From NCBI GenBank assembly GCA_018456245.1, contig JAGYHQ010000002.1, forward strand, positions 18,171 through 82,170: DNA of 64,000 bases, read 5' to 3'. This stretch comes from Tenacibaculum sp. (GTDB taxonomy: Bacteria > Bacteroidota > Bacteroidia > Flavobacteriales > Flavobacteriaceae). Below the pieces are notes generated by a model. It saw only the letters and a list, made by a program, of their open reading frames with translations, ran no database searches and had not been told where the DNA came from. Numbering within the stretch: position 1 is the stretch's first letter; every line of letters begins with the position of its first letter. Positions 44,342 through 53,113 of this stretch are shown here, piece by piece. The translations under genes and the position numbers were made by a program.

Positions 44342-45688
44342 TTAATAATTAACTTGCTTTTCCGTTCCAGTAGGGTTTTTATCCAAAGTCGTAAGTGTTG
44401 TATTTTCAAATGCTCCGATTAGGTTTTCGTCCCAACCATTATACTGCTGGATAAACTCAAAAGGTTCAAGGGTTGTTTCTCTGTCGGAGTGTTTCATTGC
44501 CGATAAAATATACCAACTCTCACGCTTATCAGAACCACTACCTGCACCGAGTTTGCCCCCAGGGATTCCTGCACCAATAATTGAGGGGTCAACACCAGTG
44601 GCTGTAAGTCCTGCTTGTATTCCTGCCGATGTATCGTCTAAATATTTACCATCTGTATTTTTTGCGGACACATCTGTAATTTTTAAGCCAGGCTGTGGAT
44701 TTCCATTTTCATCTTTATAAATCAGCGACATTATAGATGCACCTCCATTTTCAGCACCTCGCAAATTTTGGTCTAACTCTTGGATAAATTCCGAACGAAT
44801 TTCTTGGCGTTTTTCTGGTGTAAAACTTTGCCAATCCTCTTTGTATTTTCGCTCAAAATATTCTTCAAATACCTCTATATGAAAATTGATATTTGCCTTA
44901 TCTTTTAAAAATGCCTGTTTAAATTTCGGAATAGAATTGATAATATCCAGCCAACCACTCTCAATAATAGAATGCCATTCGGGGTCGGGATAATAACTCT
45001 CGTGTATCAACGGATAATAAATCGGTCTAATAAAATTACGAATTTTCTTTGCCTTGCAATATTCACGCACTTCATCAGCAGACCAATCGTTATCAATCAG
45101 AGCAATTTTATCTACATATTTGCTATCCAAATTCACACCATCAGCCCACTTGGTAGAAATATAAACATTTTCAATCGCTCGACTTTTCTCGTTCATTAGT
45201 TCAAATCGGCAGTTAGCCGTTTGTTGCCGTTTTACACGAACGATTTTTTTAAAGTCGTTACTCAAAACATACTCTGGAAAGGCAATCGCAAAATATTCAA
45301 GGTCGATAATGGTTTCTTTCCAAAATCGTTTCATATGATTTCGTACAAAAAACTGATGCAACTCTGGATATTGTCGTGTACTTTTAGGAATGATTTGGCG
45401 TTTGCCACTCTCGTCAAAAGTTTCTTCGGCAAGTACAAAGCCACTTCCGTAGTGTGCTTTTCGGTTAGTTCTAAGTCCAGAGCGTAACGCTCCGGCAGGT
45501 TTTATTTGCTTGAGTAATTTTTGAGGAAAGTCGTTATTACTGCCCCAACTCGCAACTTTACCGTCAGAGTCTTCCGTATTTATGATTGTTCTGGTAACGG
45601 TAGCATCGTTTTTGTTTTTTGAAAACTTAACGACAGCCTTGCTGTTACCTCCTGTTATTGCAAAATCTCCGTAAAATACTGTCCCCAT
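44342..45688 (-). CDS. portal protein
   Basis: A 448-residue portal-type protein. It has a beta-rich start (FAITGGNSKAVVKF), a helical crown region (KRFWKETIIDLEYFAIAFPEYVL), the long helix segment (ISIPKFKQAFLKDKANINF-like, about 250-270) and a C-terminal GIQAGLTATGVDPSIIGAG stretch seen in Bacteroidota phage portals. It overlaps the upstream gene by one base. Position beside capsid and connector genes supports the call. Confidence 0.8.
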   Translation of the reverse strand: MGTVFYGDFAITGGNSKAVVKFSKNKNDATVTRTIINTEDSDGKVASWGSNNDFPQKLLKQIKPAGALRSGLRTNRKAHYGSGFVLAEETFDESGKRQIIPKSTRQYPELHQFFVRNHMKRFWKETIIDLEYFAIAFPEYVLSNDFKKIVRVKRQQTANCRFELMNEKSRAIENVYISTKWADGVNLDSKYVDKIALIDNDWSADEVREYCKAKKIRNFIRPIYYPLIHESYYPDPEWHSIIESGWLDIINSIPKFKQAFLKDKANINFHIEVFEEYFERKYKEDWQSFTPEKRQEIRSEFIQELDQNLRGAENGGASIMSLIYKDENGNPQPGLKITDVSAKNTDGKYLDDTSAGIQAGLTATGVDPSIIGAGIPGGKLGAGSGSDKRESWYILSAMKHSDRETTLEPFEFIQQYNGWDENLIGAFENTTLTTLDKNPTGTEKQVNY

Positions 45689-46023
45689 TAATAAATAACT
45701 TTTTGTCCGTTAATTGAAATTATCAATCTGATATGAATAGTCCTAATATCACCATTTTGTAATTCAACATTTCGTGTTCTGTTTTCAAAATGATTAGGAT
45801 TACGCTTTCTTTTGGTACTACTTTGAGCAATCGCCAAGTAATTCGGATTTTTACTTTTTGCCCTTACATACTTGGTTACTTTCTTGTATTCATAGAGTTT
45901 GCCCCCTGTTTTTGAGTTCCGTTGTAATGTTCTAAACGAAATATCAAAAGGAATAGCCCTACCATTATGGTCGGTACTATCTATAATTTTGAGAGCATCA
46001 GAAAGTGTAATTTCATTTTTCAT
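45688..46023 (-). CDS. small phage protein, first gene of the P4 unit
   Basis: From the ATG at 46023, 111 residues (MKNEITLSDALKIID), basic in its middle (STKRKRNPNHFENRTRN). A longer reading from a TTG at 46041 would start inside promoter P4 and is rejected. No family is recognised. It is a likely head/portal-associated protein by position. Its ATG is 4 nt after TTTG, as in P3. Confidence 0.62.
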   Translation of the reverse strand: MKNEITLSDALKIIDSTDHNGRAIPFDISFRTLQRNSKTGGKLYEYKKVTKYVRAKSKNPNYLAIAQSSTKRKRNPNHFENRTRNVELQNGDIRTIHIRLIISINGQKVIY

Positions 46024-46027
46024 ACTC

Positions 46028-46064
46028 CAAAATTCCGACAAATAAAAATTTTAAAATAGGACAA
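46028..46064 (-). promoter_or_regulatory. phage late-promoter element P4
   Basis: On the - strand: TTGTCCTATTTTAAA (46050-46064), 18 nt, TTTG (46028-46031), then GAGT and the ATG at 46023. It starts the unit of small gene, portal, small gene and connector. Confidence 0.8.
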
Positions 46065-46113
46065 CATTTTTTGAGACAAAAAGTATTTTTTTAAGACATT
46101 TTCATAAAAAAAC

Positions 46114-46141
46114 AATGATACAACTTCAAAAAAGTATCATT
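46114..46141 (-). terminator. hairpin terminator after the 46367-46606 gene
   Basis: AATGATAC (46114-46121) pairs with GTATCATT (46134-46141) and has T-runs on both strands. It separates the ParB-methylase unit from the P4 unit. The rest of 46065-46366 holds no gene I can support; 46240-46265 is a short GC-richer patch. Confidence 0.6.
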
Positions 46142-46366
46142 TTTTGAGTAAAAAACAGGCTAAAATCTCATTTTTTTAAATTTAAAAAATTGAATTTCAA
46201 AAACTTAAATCAAAAACAACCCCTTAAAAATATCTTTTTTGACGTTTGACCACGCCGTCCCCTTTGAAAAATGACAATTGCCATAGTCAAAAATTTTAGG
46301 ATATATGAATTTTTACCCTGTGAAATAGGGTAAAACTACATTATTTTATCGTGAAGTAATTTAAGT

Positions 46367-46606
46367 TTATAAAGGTTTGAAACACCAACAAAAAGAAGTG
46401 GGTGTTATCTGCTGTGGCTCATAGCCTAACGAGGTAAGGATGTTATAAAGGTCATCAGTGTCAATACAATTAACAGGGAACACTTCAAATAAAATAGAAA
46501 GGAACTCGTTAGAACTCAAACACAGTTCTTCGGGTGCATCGTCAACAGTAGTAGGTTGGTAATACTTTTTGATAAAGTTCTTTATATCGTTGGTTTTATC
46601 AATCAT
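46367..46606 (-). CDS. small phage protein
   Basis: A 79-residue acidic protein (MIDKTNDIKNFIKKYYQ, ending SFCWCFKPL) without a recognised family. It lies downstream of the 137-nt nested hairpin and before a terminator, so it is the last gene of the ParB-methylase unit. Expression may depend on that RNA structure. Confidence 0.55.
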   Translation of the reverse strand: MIDKTNDIKNFIKKYYQPTTVDDAPEELCLSSNEFLSILFEVFPVNCIDTDDLYNILTSLGYEPQQITPTSFCWCFKPL

Positions 46607-46624
46607 AATAAAAAAGTAAGACAG

Positions 46625-46761
46625 GTGTTGTCAGGCTCACAAATCCATTATAAATAATATAGACAGGTTAAAGCCTCTGGACATTACTGTTACCAGACAC
46701 CTGTCTATATATTGAATTGATAATACCAATTTCTTCAATTGGATTTGTGATTTGACAACAC
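46625..46761. repeat. 137-nt nested inverted repeat
   Basis: Four nested pairs of arms: GTGTTGTCA (46625-46633)/TGACAACAC (46753-46761); CACAAATCCA (46638-46647)/TGGATTTGTG (46740-46749); ATATAGACAGGT (46657-46668)/ACCTGTCTATAT (46699-46710); TCTGG (46676-46680)/CCAGA (46693-46697). All arms are perfect. It fills the gap between the ParB-methylase stop and the next gene. It could be a structured RNA or a DNA recognition site; it lacks the T-run of a terminator. Confidence 0.82.
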
Positions 46762-46768
46762 AAAAGTA

Positions 46769-48058
46769 CTAATTATTAAAATAGAAATCTAAATCTTTAT
46801 CAGATAATATTTCGCCATTTTTAAGCACTTGATAATCCAAATCATTATCTCGTACATATTTAACCCAACGCCTTACAATAACATCAGCGTAACGCTCGTC
46901 AAGTTCTATTCCGTAGCAGTTTCGCCACGTTTGTTCAGAGGCAATAAGTGTTGAGCCACTACCTAAAAAACTATCACCAATAATATCGCCTTGCTGACTA
47001 CTATTTTTTAATAAATACTTTATCAAATCCAAAGGCTTCATTGTTGGATGGTCGGCATTACGTAAAGGCTTATCAAACTCAAGAATAGTTGTCTGTTTTC
47101 GGTCATTATACCATTGATGACTTGCACCTGTTTTCCAACCATATAAAATAGGCTCGTGTTTCCAATGGTAATCCTGTCGGCTCATAACAATACCATTTTT
47201 CAGCCAAATAAGACACTGACTTAATTTGAAACCTGCATCAAATAATCCTCTACGAAAATTCGCACCTTCAGTATCAGCGTGAAATATATAATACGAACCG
47301 CCTTCTTTGGTATGCTTGTATATTTCAGTATAGAAATTAAGCAAGAATTTATAAAACGAATCGTTATCCATTGAGTCGTTTTTAATCTTCAATTTATCTT
47401 TTGTCCCTCCTTCATAATTTACATTATACGGAGGGTCGGTCACAATTAAGTCGTATTTTTCATTTCGTAACAGTGTGTTATAACTCTGTGCTAATGTACT
47501 ATCTCCACAAAGCAAACGATGTTTTATATTCTTTTGCAGACTTCTAAATTCGTATAAATCGCCAAGTTTGGATATAGGTTCAGCAGGAGGTTCAACATCC
47601 AGTTCATCCTCGTTTTCTTCTTCTGTTTTGAGTTCTTCTGGAATAATATCCTGTGGAATTTCAATATTATCTACATCTAAACCAAGTTCAAGCAAATCAA
47701 TATCGGCAAAAATTTCTTCTAAAATATCCATATCCCAATAACCAACAGACACATTAGAAGTAATGTTGTATTCTTTAAATTCCTGCTCCGTTAAAGCTCT
47801 ATTCGGAACACGAACATCAATCACTTCATCTCCACGGTCAAGTTCCATAAGAACCTTAATTCGTTGGTGTCCTGCAATCACTATATTATCCGTATTAATT
47901 GCAGGAATTTCAGCCAAGTTAAACTTTTCTAAACTTCGTTTTAATTTTTCCAATCGCTCTGGTGTACATTTACGAGGATTGTAATTGTAAGGTACTAATT
48001 CCAACACTTTTCGTTGTTCAGTGTGCCATTCAATAGGAGGTAAGTTTGTCATAATCAC
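46769..48058 (-). CDS. ParB-domain DNA adenine methyltransferase
   Basis: A 429-residue protein. An N-terminal ParB/sulfiredoxin-type domain (about residues 15-100, with NPRKCTPERLEKLKRSLEKF and IAGHQRIKVLMEL) is joined to an N6-adenine methylase with DPPY (about 208-211), NADHPTMKPL and the SAM site DSFLGSGST (about 363-371). Motif IV precedes motif I, so it is beta-class. Such fusions are common in phages and may modify phage DNA against restriction. It overlaps the upstream gene by 29 nt. Confidence 0.92.
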   Translation of the reverse strand: MIMTNLPPIEWHTEQRKVLELVPYNYNPRKCTPERLEKLKRSLEKFNLAEIPAINTDNIVIAGHQRIKVLMELDRGDEVIDVRVPNRALTEQEFKEYNITSNVSVGYWDMDILEEIFADIDLLELGLDVDNIEIPQDIIPEELKTEEENEDELDVEPPAEPISKLGDLYEFRSLQKNIKHRLLCGDSTLAQSYNTLLRNEKYDLIVTDPPYNVNYEGGTKDKLKIKNDSMDNDSFYKFLLNFYTEIYKHTKEGGSYYIFHADTEGANFRRGLFDAGFKLSQCLIWLKNGIVMSRQDYHWKHEPILYGWKTGASHQWYNDRKQTTILEFDKPLRNADHPTMKPLDLIKYLLKNSSQQGDIIGDSFLGSGSTLIASEQTWRNCYGIELDERYADVIVRRWVKYVRDNDLDYQVLKNGEILSDKDLDFYFNN

Positions 48059-48794
48059 TATTTATCAATTTATCAAGTTCAATAATATCTTGGTCCAGGA
48101 TTAATAATTTGGCATTATTTTTTTCAATTTGAACATCAATTTTAGTTCTTTTGGCAATTGTCAAATTTTCCTTTAAACTTTCAATATTCAGCCTTTCTAA
48201 CTTCTTGGTAATTTTACTTTTATTAGCACGTTTATTGTTTCTGCGTTGTAACAGTTGAGCAGGAGATAAATCGGTAAAATCAGAGGTTTTTGGCAGTAAT
48301 ACAACCTTATGATTAACATAATGCTCAAGTATCTTTTGAATGTTGTCAATTTCATCAAAAAGGCGTTCTATTTCAATACAGATTTTCAAAGCACGAATTT
48401 CATCGTCTTTATGTAAATCATTAAGTTGTAATTTCAATGATACAGCCTTTTGGAAGTTATCTCGTTGCAATCGTGCCACTTCGTGCAAATCCTTATGAAG
48501 TTGATTCAACTTGTAAAAAAATAGGGGAGTAGTTGCCTTTTTTTCTTGATTATTAACTTTTAAATCATCCGTTTTAGACTTATTTAAATTAGTAATTTTT
48601 TGACTATCAGTATTTATTATTTCTTGATTATCTTTTAATTTACTCAACTCATAAGTCAATTTATCAGCATTAGCTTTGGTTTCTTTTTTCAAAAAAAGAC
48701 GAATAAGATTAGGTTTTGCACCTTTAAGAGTTTGATACAAAGCTATGCCTTTTTGGTAATCCTGCCCGTTATTTAACCATTCTTGTACTTTCAT
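48030..48794 (-). CDS. coiled-coil phage protein
   Basis: A 254-residue charged, helical protein with an N-terminal WLNNGQDYQKGIALYQTLKG segment and long coiled-coil stretches (about 95-150 and 190-250). No family is named with certainty. It is the first gene of the unit from promoter P5 and overlaps the ParB-methylase gene by 29 nt, suggesting coupled expression. Confidence 0.62.
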   Translation of the reverse strand: MKVQEWLNNGQDYQKGIALYQTLKGAKPNLIRLFLKKETKANADKLTYELSKLKDNQEIINTDSQKITNLNKSKTDDLKVNNQEKKATTPLFFYKLNQLHKDLHEVARLQRDNFQKAVSLKLQLNDLHKDDEIRALKICIEIERLFDEIDNIQKILEHYVNHKVVLLPKTSDFTDLSPAQLLQRRNNKRANKSKITKKLERLNIESLKENLTIAKRTKIDVQIEKNNAKLLILDQDIIELDKLINSDYDKLTSY

Positions 48795-48819
48795 AATTTC
48801 TTGGTTCTCGTCCCACGAG

Positions 48820-48856
48820 CAAAAATGGCAATTGTCAAATTTTTATAATAGGACAT
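48820..48856 (-). promoter_or_regulatory. phage late-promoter element P5
   Basis: On the - strand: ATGTCCTATTATAAA (48842-48856), 18 nt, TTTG (48820-48823). The leader then starts with a small hairpin (CTCGT/ACGAG, 48807-48819) before the ATG at 48794. The element directly adjoins the terminator at 48857-48887. Confidence 0.78.
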
Positions 48857-48887
48857 AAAAAAACACTCATTAAATGAGTGTTTTTAA
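48857..48887 (-). terminator. terminator after the capsid/tail-tube unit
   Basis: AAACACTCAT pairs with ATGAGTGTTT around a short TAA-type loop, flanked by A- and T-runs. It ends the unit finishing at 48916 and separates it from promoter P5. Confidence 0.85.
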
Positions 48888-48915
48888 ATCAAAAATAATA
48901 CATGAAAATAGTAAA

Positions 48916-49485
48916 TTAAGCAGCCTGTGTTGTAATTGTACCAGAATAAATAGGAGCATCGTAATTCTGTTTATCACTAACAACTATTGTTGATGTATTT
49001 TCTCCTTCAACTGTACCATCAATTAAGGCAGACATTTCTTTAAATTTACCTCCAAATCTTGAAGAACCAATTTGTCTTATTTGTCCAGAAGCATATTCTA
49101 CTGCTAATACAATTACATCTCTACCTTTAAACATGCGTTTAAAACCTAAAATTTCAGCTTTACTTCCTAATAATTGAAATGTTAGTTTGTTTTCAATTGC
49201 AGGAGATTTATTCACGTCTCCTATTTGGGTAGATTCTAATTTAACAGTTTCAGCAATCGCTTTAACTTTAGTAAAACCGAAACCATCTTTAAAAGTATGA
49301 GGAGTAGTAATAGTCACTAAATCTGCTAAACTTTCAGCAGGATTTTTACTTTCACTACAACGAGTTTTAGGTTCTGTTAATGTTTGGAAGTGGTCAAGTA
49401 ATGCAACATATACTTCTGTATGGGAAAATCCACCAGACACTTCGCATTCGCCAGTGCCTCCAATTTTTTCAATTTTAATTGCCAT
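48916..49485 (-). CDS. major tail tube-like protein
   Basis: A 189-residue protein with the beta-rich pattern of tail tube proteins: FKDGFGFTKVKAIAETVKLES, then GFKRMFKGRDVIVLAVEYASGQIRQIG, and an assembly-type C-terminal strand. It follows the capsid and coiled-coil genes, the expected place. Family membership is inferred from pattern and position. Confidence 0.68.
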   Translation of the reverse strand: MAIKIEKIGGTGECEVSGGFSHTEVYVALLDHFQTLTEPKTRCSESKNPAESLADLVTITTPHTFKDGFGFTKVKAIAETVKLESTQIGDVNKSPAIENKLTFQLLGSKAEILGFKRMFKGRDVIVLAVEYASGQIRQIGSSRFGGKFKEMSALIDGTVEGENTSTIVVSDKQNYDAPIYSGTITTQAA

Positions 49486-49487
49486 AA

Positions 49488-50024
49488 TTAGTCTATTTTT
49501 TTAAGTCCGTAAAATTTAGCTTCAATCAGAGAATCCATTAAAACATTATCTTTAATAGCATCTTCTGATTTATGTTTAACTCCTTTAAACCTAAAATTAT
49601 CAACTATAAATTGATAACCTTTGTAAGTAGGTTTATGAAGTTCAGAATTAACTTCATCACAATCAATTGACGATTGCCATTTATTCATTAAATCCTCTAT
49701 TTCATCATCCTTTGCTGAAATATCATTTTTCAATGTTTCATTTTCAGCATTTTTATCTTTTAATTGTTGTTGTAAGTCAGAAATAGTTTCATCCTTTACT
49801 GAAATATCTCCTTTCAATGTTTCATTTTCAGCATCTCTATCTGTTAACTGTTTTTGTAAGTCAGCAATAGTTTCATCTTTTGCTGAAATATCTTCTTTCA
49901 GTGTCTCATTTTCAGCATCTTTATCTGTTAATTGTTGTTGTAAATCAACAATAATTTCTTTATCTGTTTTATCAACAGCAGGGGCTTCTGATATCCCTGC
50001 TGATGATGTTTTTGTTTTTGCCAT
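49488..50024 (-). CDS. coiled-coil protein with three 28-residue tandem repeats
   Basis: A 178-residue protein. Residues 25-108 are three near-identical 28-residue units (DLQQQLTDKDAENETLK and variants), exactly four heptads each, encoded at 49701-49952. A globular C-terminal part (about 112-178) with YKGYQFIVDNFRFKGVKHKS follows. It lies between capsid and tail-tube genes, a place for head-decoration or head-tail proteins. Its repeat number could vary between related phages. Confidence 0.7.
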   Translation of the reverse strand: MAKTKTSSAGISEAPAVDKTDKEIIVDLQQQLTDKDAENETLKEDISAKDETIADLQKQLTDRDAENETLKGDISVKDETISDLQQQLKDKNAENETLKNDISAKDDEIEDLMNKWQSSIDCDEVNSELHKPTYKGYQFIVDNFRFKGVKHKSEDAIKDNVLMDSLIEAKFYGLKKID

Positions 50025-50053
50025 AATTTAAATATTAATTAATTTGGTTTAAG

Positions 50054-50998
50054 TTACCATTTTGCTACATATACCAATTGGTTGTAACCGAATCCAAGTC
50101 CTTCCCACCAGTCAGCCATTAAGAATACTTCTCGTTTACTTTCTTCTACTTTTGGTTTTTTCATTCCGTTAGTTCTTCTTAAATATAAGAAGTTATCTAC
50201 TGGAGTAGCCCAAATGTAGTTCTCACCAGCCATTGAAGGTAAGCCTACTAATTCAACATTTGTAAAATCAACTACTGGTTTTGCAGGGTTGTAGTTTACA
50301 TCTTGTCCGTGAGTGTTTCGCTTATCTCTATGATACCAACGTAATACCTTCTCTGGCATATACACACGCATTTTAGTTCCATTTAATAACGGATCAATAT
50401 TATCAACAAATTCTTCAATAATATCAAGAGCATTACTTTGTGTAATTGCACCTGATAAAGCTACGCTATTCATTGTAGAATCAGCGATACCTGCTTCTAA
50501 TAAAGTTTTAACACCGTCTAAAACTTGTGACGAAGAACCTGCAGTTCCTTCTGTAGGAGCTTCATATTTACCTTTAAAGTAAGCCTGTAATTCTAAATCT
50601 TGCTTTAATTGTGGTAATACCTCTTTTTCTATTAAGAAACGAACTAACGGCCATTTTGCACGTTCTTGTTCATTTAAATTTTGTAAAAATCCAAGCCAAG
50701 AGCCTTTTACTTCGTCTGGGAATAGGCTTAAATCAAGTTTAATATTTCTTAATTTAATCTCTTTTGGTTCAAAAGAAAGGTCGCCTTTTGGAGTAAATTT
50801 CTTTTGAAATTGTTGTACTATTTCACCTAATCGTGTATGTGCAAAACGATAAGTGTCGCCATCATAAATTATAGGTTTAGCAAAACTTGTTGTTACTGCT
50901 GGGGTTCTTAAAGCTGATAATAATCGCTTTTCATTTTGTCCTTCTGGAATGTAGTGTTCGCCAAATTGCTGAACTATTTTTGTTGTACTTACTGACAT
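50054..50998 (-). CDS. major capsid protein
   Basis: A 314-residue capsid protein of the Bacteroidota phage type. It contains SFEPKEIKLRNIKLDLSLFPDEVKGSWLGFL-type beta/helix segments, a spine helix region, MRVYMPEKVLRWY and the C-terminal beta segment REVFLMADWWEGLGFGYNQL. It follows the protease/scaffold gene by 26 nt, the canonical order protease-scaffold-capsid. Confidence 0.85.
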   Translation of the reverse strand: MSVSTTKIVQQFGEHYIPEGQNEKRLLSALRTPAVTTSFAKPIIYDGDTYRFAHTRLGEIVQQFQKKFTPKGDLSFEPKEIKLRNIKLDLSLFPDEVKGSWLGFLQNLNEQERAKWPLVRFLIEKEVLPQLKQDLELQAYFKGKYEAPTEGTAGSSSQVLDGVKTLLEAGIADSTMNSVALSGAITQSNALDIIEEFVDNIDPLLNGTKMRVYMPEKVLRWYHRDKRNTHGQDVNYNPAKPVVDFTNVELVGLPSMAGENYIWATPVDNFLYLRRTNGMKKPKVEESKREVFLMADWWEGLGFGYNQLVYVAKW

Positions 50999-51024
50999 AA
51001 TATTTTTAATTGATATTTGTTTGT

Positions 51025-52356
51025 TTAATTATTCATTGCATCAGAAATATCAATACCTCCAATGATATTACTTGTAGTTTCATCATCATCAGTCCCTGCA
51101 ATTGGATTTGTTGGTTTTTGAGCCAATGAACCATATTCAGTAACTAATGCTGATAATTTTTCAACTCCTTCAACAGTATTCATCTCTGTTGCATTTTCTA
51201 CATCAGCATTTTTAAGTGCTTTCTGAACTGCATCAGTAACTGCGTTAACCTCCGAATTAGTTTTATTTAATGAAGTTTCGGTTGCCATCAATTTTTCAGA
51301 TGTTTGTTTGTTTTTAGCTAAAGCTGACTCTATTGCCTGTGCCTGTGCATCGGTCAATAATAGCCCTGTTTCATTTTCAGCATCTGAAAACTTTTCTCCT
51401 AAAATTGCCTCTATCAAAGGCACATTTAAATTTGCCATATTTATTTTAGTATTTAATTGTTGGTTTTTATTATTCGTTTTTTTGTCGGCTTTTGATAGGC
51501 TTATAACCTTATCAATCGCAGTTTCAAGCGTTCCTATTTCGTCAATCAAACCTAATTCTAATGATTTATCGGCTTTGTAGGTTGCACCACTTAAAACATC
51601 ATCATTAAGGTTCGGACGAGCCGATTTCATATCTTTATGAAAATCCTCTGTAATAGGATCTAAAACATTCTTGATGTAGTTTTCTGGTTTTCCTGCCAAT
51701 AAATCCTCAAAGTTTTTGTTTTTATCAGTGGATTTGGTTGCGTAGGCTGTAATGACTTTAGCCCCTTGTTTTTCGTAGTAACCACGGAAGTCTACGAATG
51801 AAATCACTGTCCCAATAGAACCGATAGCATCGCATCGTTTGTTAGCAATAATATGATTACTCGCAGAACCGATATAATATGCAGCACTGCACATCATTCC
51901 ATCAGTATAAGCCACAACAGGCTTTTCAAATGACTTTATAAAATCATAAAATTCAGCAGTTCCTGCCACTTGACCGCCCCCACTGTCGATATCCAAAACA
52001 ATACCTGTACAATTTGGATTATTTCCGTAGGAACTCATCAACCCCATCATATCTTTTGTTCCCATAGGACCACAAAACTGACTATACTTGTAAATAGGAT
52101 TTTTAACAGGAATTACAGCCACAAAAGGCTCTTTTTGATTTGATGATACTTTGGAATTTGCCAATGCCTTTACCGTTCCATTTGCATTATGACTTATTAA
52201 ATAATGCACTTTTTTAGGTTCTTTTACTTCTACCGAAAAATCGCCTTTTTTCAAAATAGCATAAAGCAATGGTAATATTGAATCTTTATAATTAGACTCA
52301 ATAAACCATTTACCGTTAAGTAATGAAAATAAATTATTTACACCCATAATTTGCAT
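51025..52356 (-). CDS. S49-type head protease fused to scaffold domain
   Basis: A 443-residue protein. The N-terminal part (about 1-300) is a SppA/S49 serine protease with SGGGQVAGTAEFYD, catalytic Ser in MMCSAAYYIGS (about 151) and Lys in ATKSTDKNKNF (about 209). Residues about 307-443 form a charged helical scaffold. Met 307 (ATG at 51438-51436) is preceded by an A-rich start context, so a separate scaffold could be made by internal initiation. The start may be 52356 or the ATG at 52347. Confidence 0.87.
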   Translation of the reverse strand: MQIMGVNNLFSLLNGKWFIESNYKDSILPLLYAILKKGDFSVEVKEPKKVHYLISHNANGTVKALANSKVSSNQKEPFVAVIPVKNPIYKYSQFCGPMGTKDMMGLMSSYGNNPNCTGIVLDIDSGGGQVAGTAEFYDFIKSFEKPVVAYTDGMMCSAAYYIGSASNHIIANKRCDAIGSIGTVISFVDFRGYYEKQGAKVITAYATKSTDKNKNFEDLLAGKPENYIKNVLDPITEDFHKDMKSARPNLNDDVLSGATYKADKSLELGLIDEIGTLETAIDKVISLSKADKKTNNKNQQLNTKINMANLNVPLIEAILGEKFSDAENETGLLLTDAQAQAIESALAKNKQTSEKLMATETSLNKTNSEVNAVTDAVQKALKNADVENATEMNTVEGVEKLSALVTEYGSLAQKPTNPIAGTDDDETTSNIIGGIDISDAMNN

Positions 52357-52365
52357 TTAATGATA

Positions 52366-52402
52366 CAAACATACTTTGGCGTAAATTCTTAAAATAGGAC
52401 AA
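52366..52402 (-). promoter_or_regulatory. phage late-promoter element P6
   Basis: On the - strand: TTGTCCTATTTTAAG (52388-52402), 18 nt, TTTG (52366-52369), here within a full TATGTTTG. The protease ATG is 9 nt (52356) or 18 nt (52347) further. It drives protease, capsid and tail-tube genes. Confidence 0.82.
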
Positions 52403-52408
52403 TAAATT

Positions 52409-52597
52409 TTAAGGAATAATAATCTGTATTTTTGGGTTTGAAAACGGATTTATTCTTGTGAATTCTATTTTTGGAGCATAAAATATTCTACCATCATAAC
52501 ATTTTATTTGTAGAGTCAATGGCTTTCCTGTTGGTTTATATTCTTGTAAAAATACACCTTCTATTCCAGAGGTGTGTCTATAATAGATTTGTTCCAT
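52409..52597 (-). CDS. small phage protein
   Basis: A 62-residue protein (MEQIYYRHTSGIEGVF) with a beta pattern and no recognised family. It follows the 154-residue gene by two bases and ends six bases before promoter P6. It is the last gene of the P7 unit. Confidence 0.6.
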   Translation of the reverse strand: MEQIYYRHTSGIEGVFLQEYKPTGKPLTLQIKCYDGRIFYAPKIEFTRINPFSNPKIQIIIP

Positions 52598-52599
52598 AT

Positions 52600-53064
52600 T
52601 TACAAATATACAGGTTTTTGTGGTATTGTTCCTTCTACTTTTATTTTAAATAAACATCCATCTTCGTATTTAACGCCATTTATAGCTCTATAAGAAAATT
52701 CTAACGGACAAGTTGGTGAACCATATAATATTTGGTCTCCGTAGTGTTTTATCCCTAAAATTGCTACTTTTTTATGGATGCAATCATTAAAATAACTATC
52801 AATTTCCTTGCTTTGTGTTGCTACTTCAAATTCAGCTTTTATATTGTAGGAAGTTCCAGATTTACCTGTTCTCGGAGTAGCATTAATCTTAATAGTTTCA
52901 GCAACGGGTAAAATATCTAATCCTGTATTTTTAGGAGTAATAATTATTTTATCAGAATTATCATTGGTTAAAACAGCGGGGCAGTAGGCAAACTCATCTA
53001 CCATTATTATTTGAGCGACAAACCAACCTCCTTCTTGTTCGGGTTTAAAAATTTCTACATCCAT
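52600..53064 (-). CDS. phage protein of unknown function
   Basis: A 154-residue protein with a beta-rich pattern (GGWFVAQIIMVDEFAYCPAV; LDILPVAETIKINATPRTG). I recognise no family. It is the first gene of the P7 unit. A second box-like sequence (TTGTCCTA at 53069-53083) lies 5 nt before its ATG but lacks TTTG at the right distance. Structural role by position only. Confidence 0.58.
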   Translation of the reverse strand: MDVEIFKPEQEGGWFVAQIIMVDEFAYCPAVLTNDNSDKIIITPKNTGLDILPVAETIKINATPRTGKSGTSYNIKAEFEVATQSKEIDSYFNDCIHKKVAILGIKHYGDQILYGSPTCPLEFSYRAINGVKYEDGCLFKIKVEGTIPQKPVYL

Positions 53065-53113
53065 AATTTGTATTTTAGGACAAAAAATAATTTTTGTAAT
53101 TGTATCCTACTCC

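Noticed and set aside
53069-53083. A ninth TTGTCCTA box 5 nt before the gene at 53064
   Set aside because: The 3' half of the box is lost (AAAATACA) and position +34 to +37 reads TTTT within the coding sequence. P7 just upstream explains expression.
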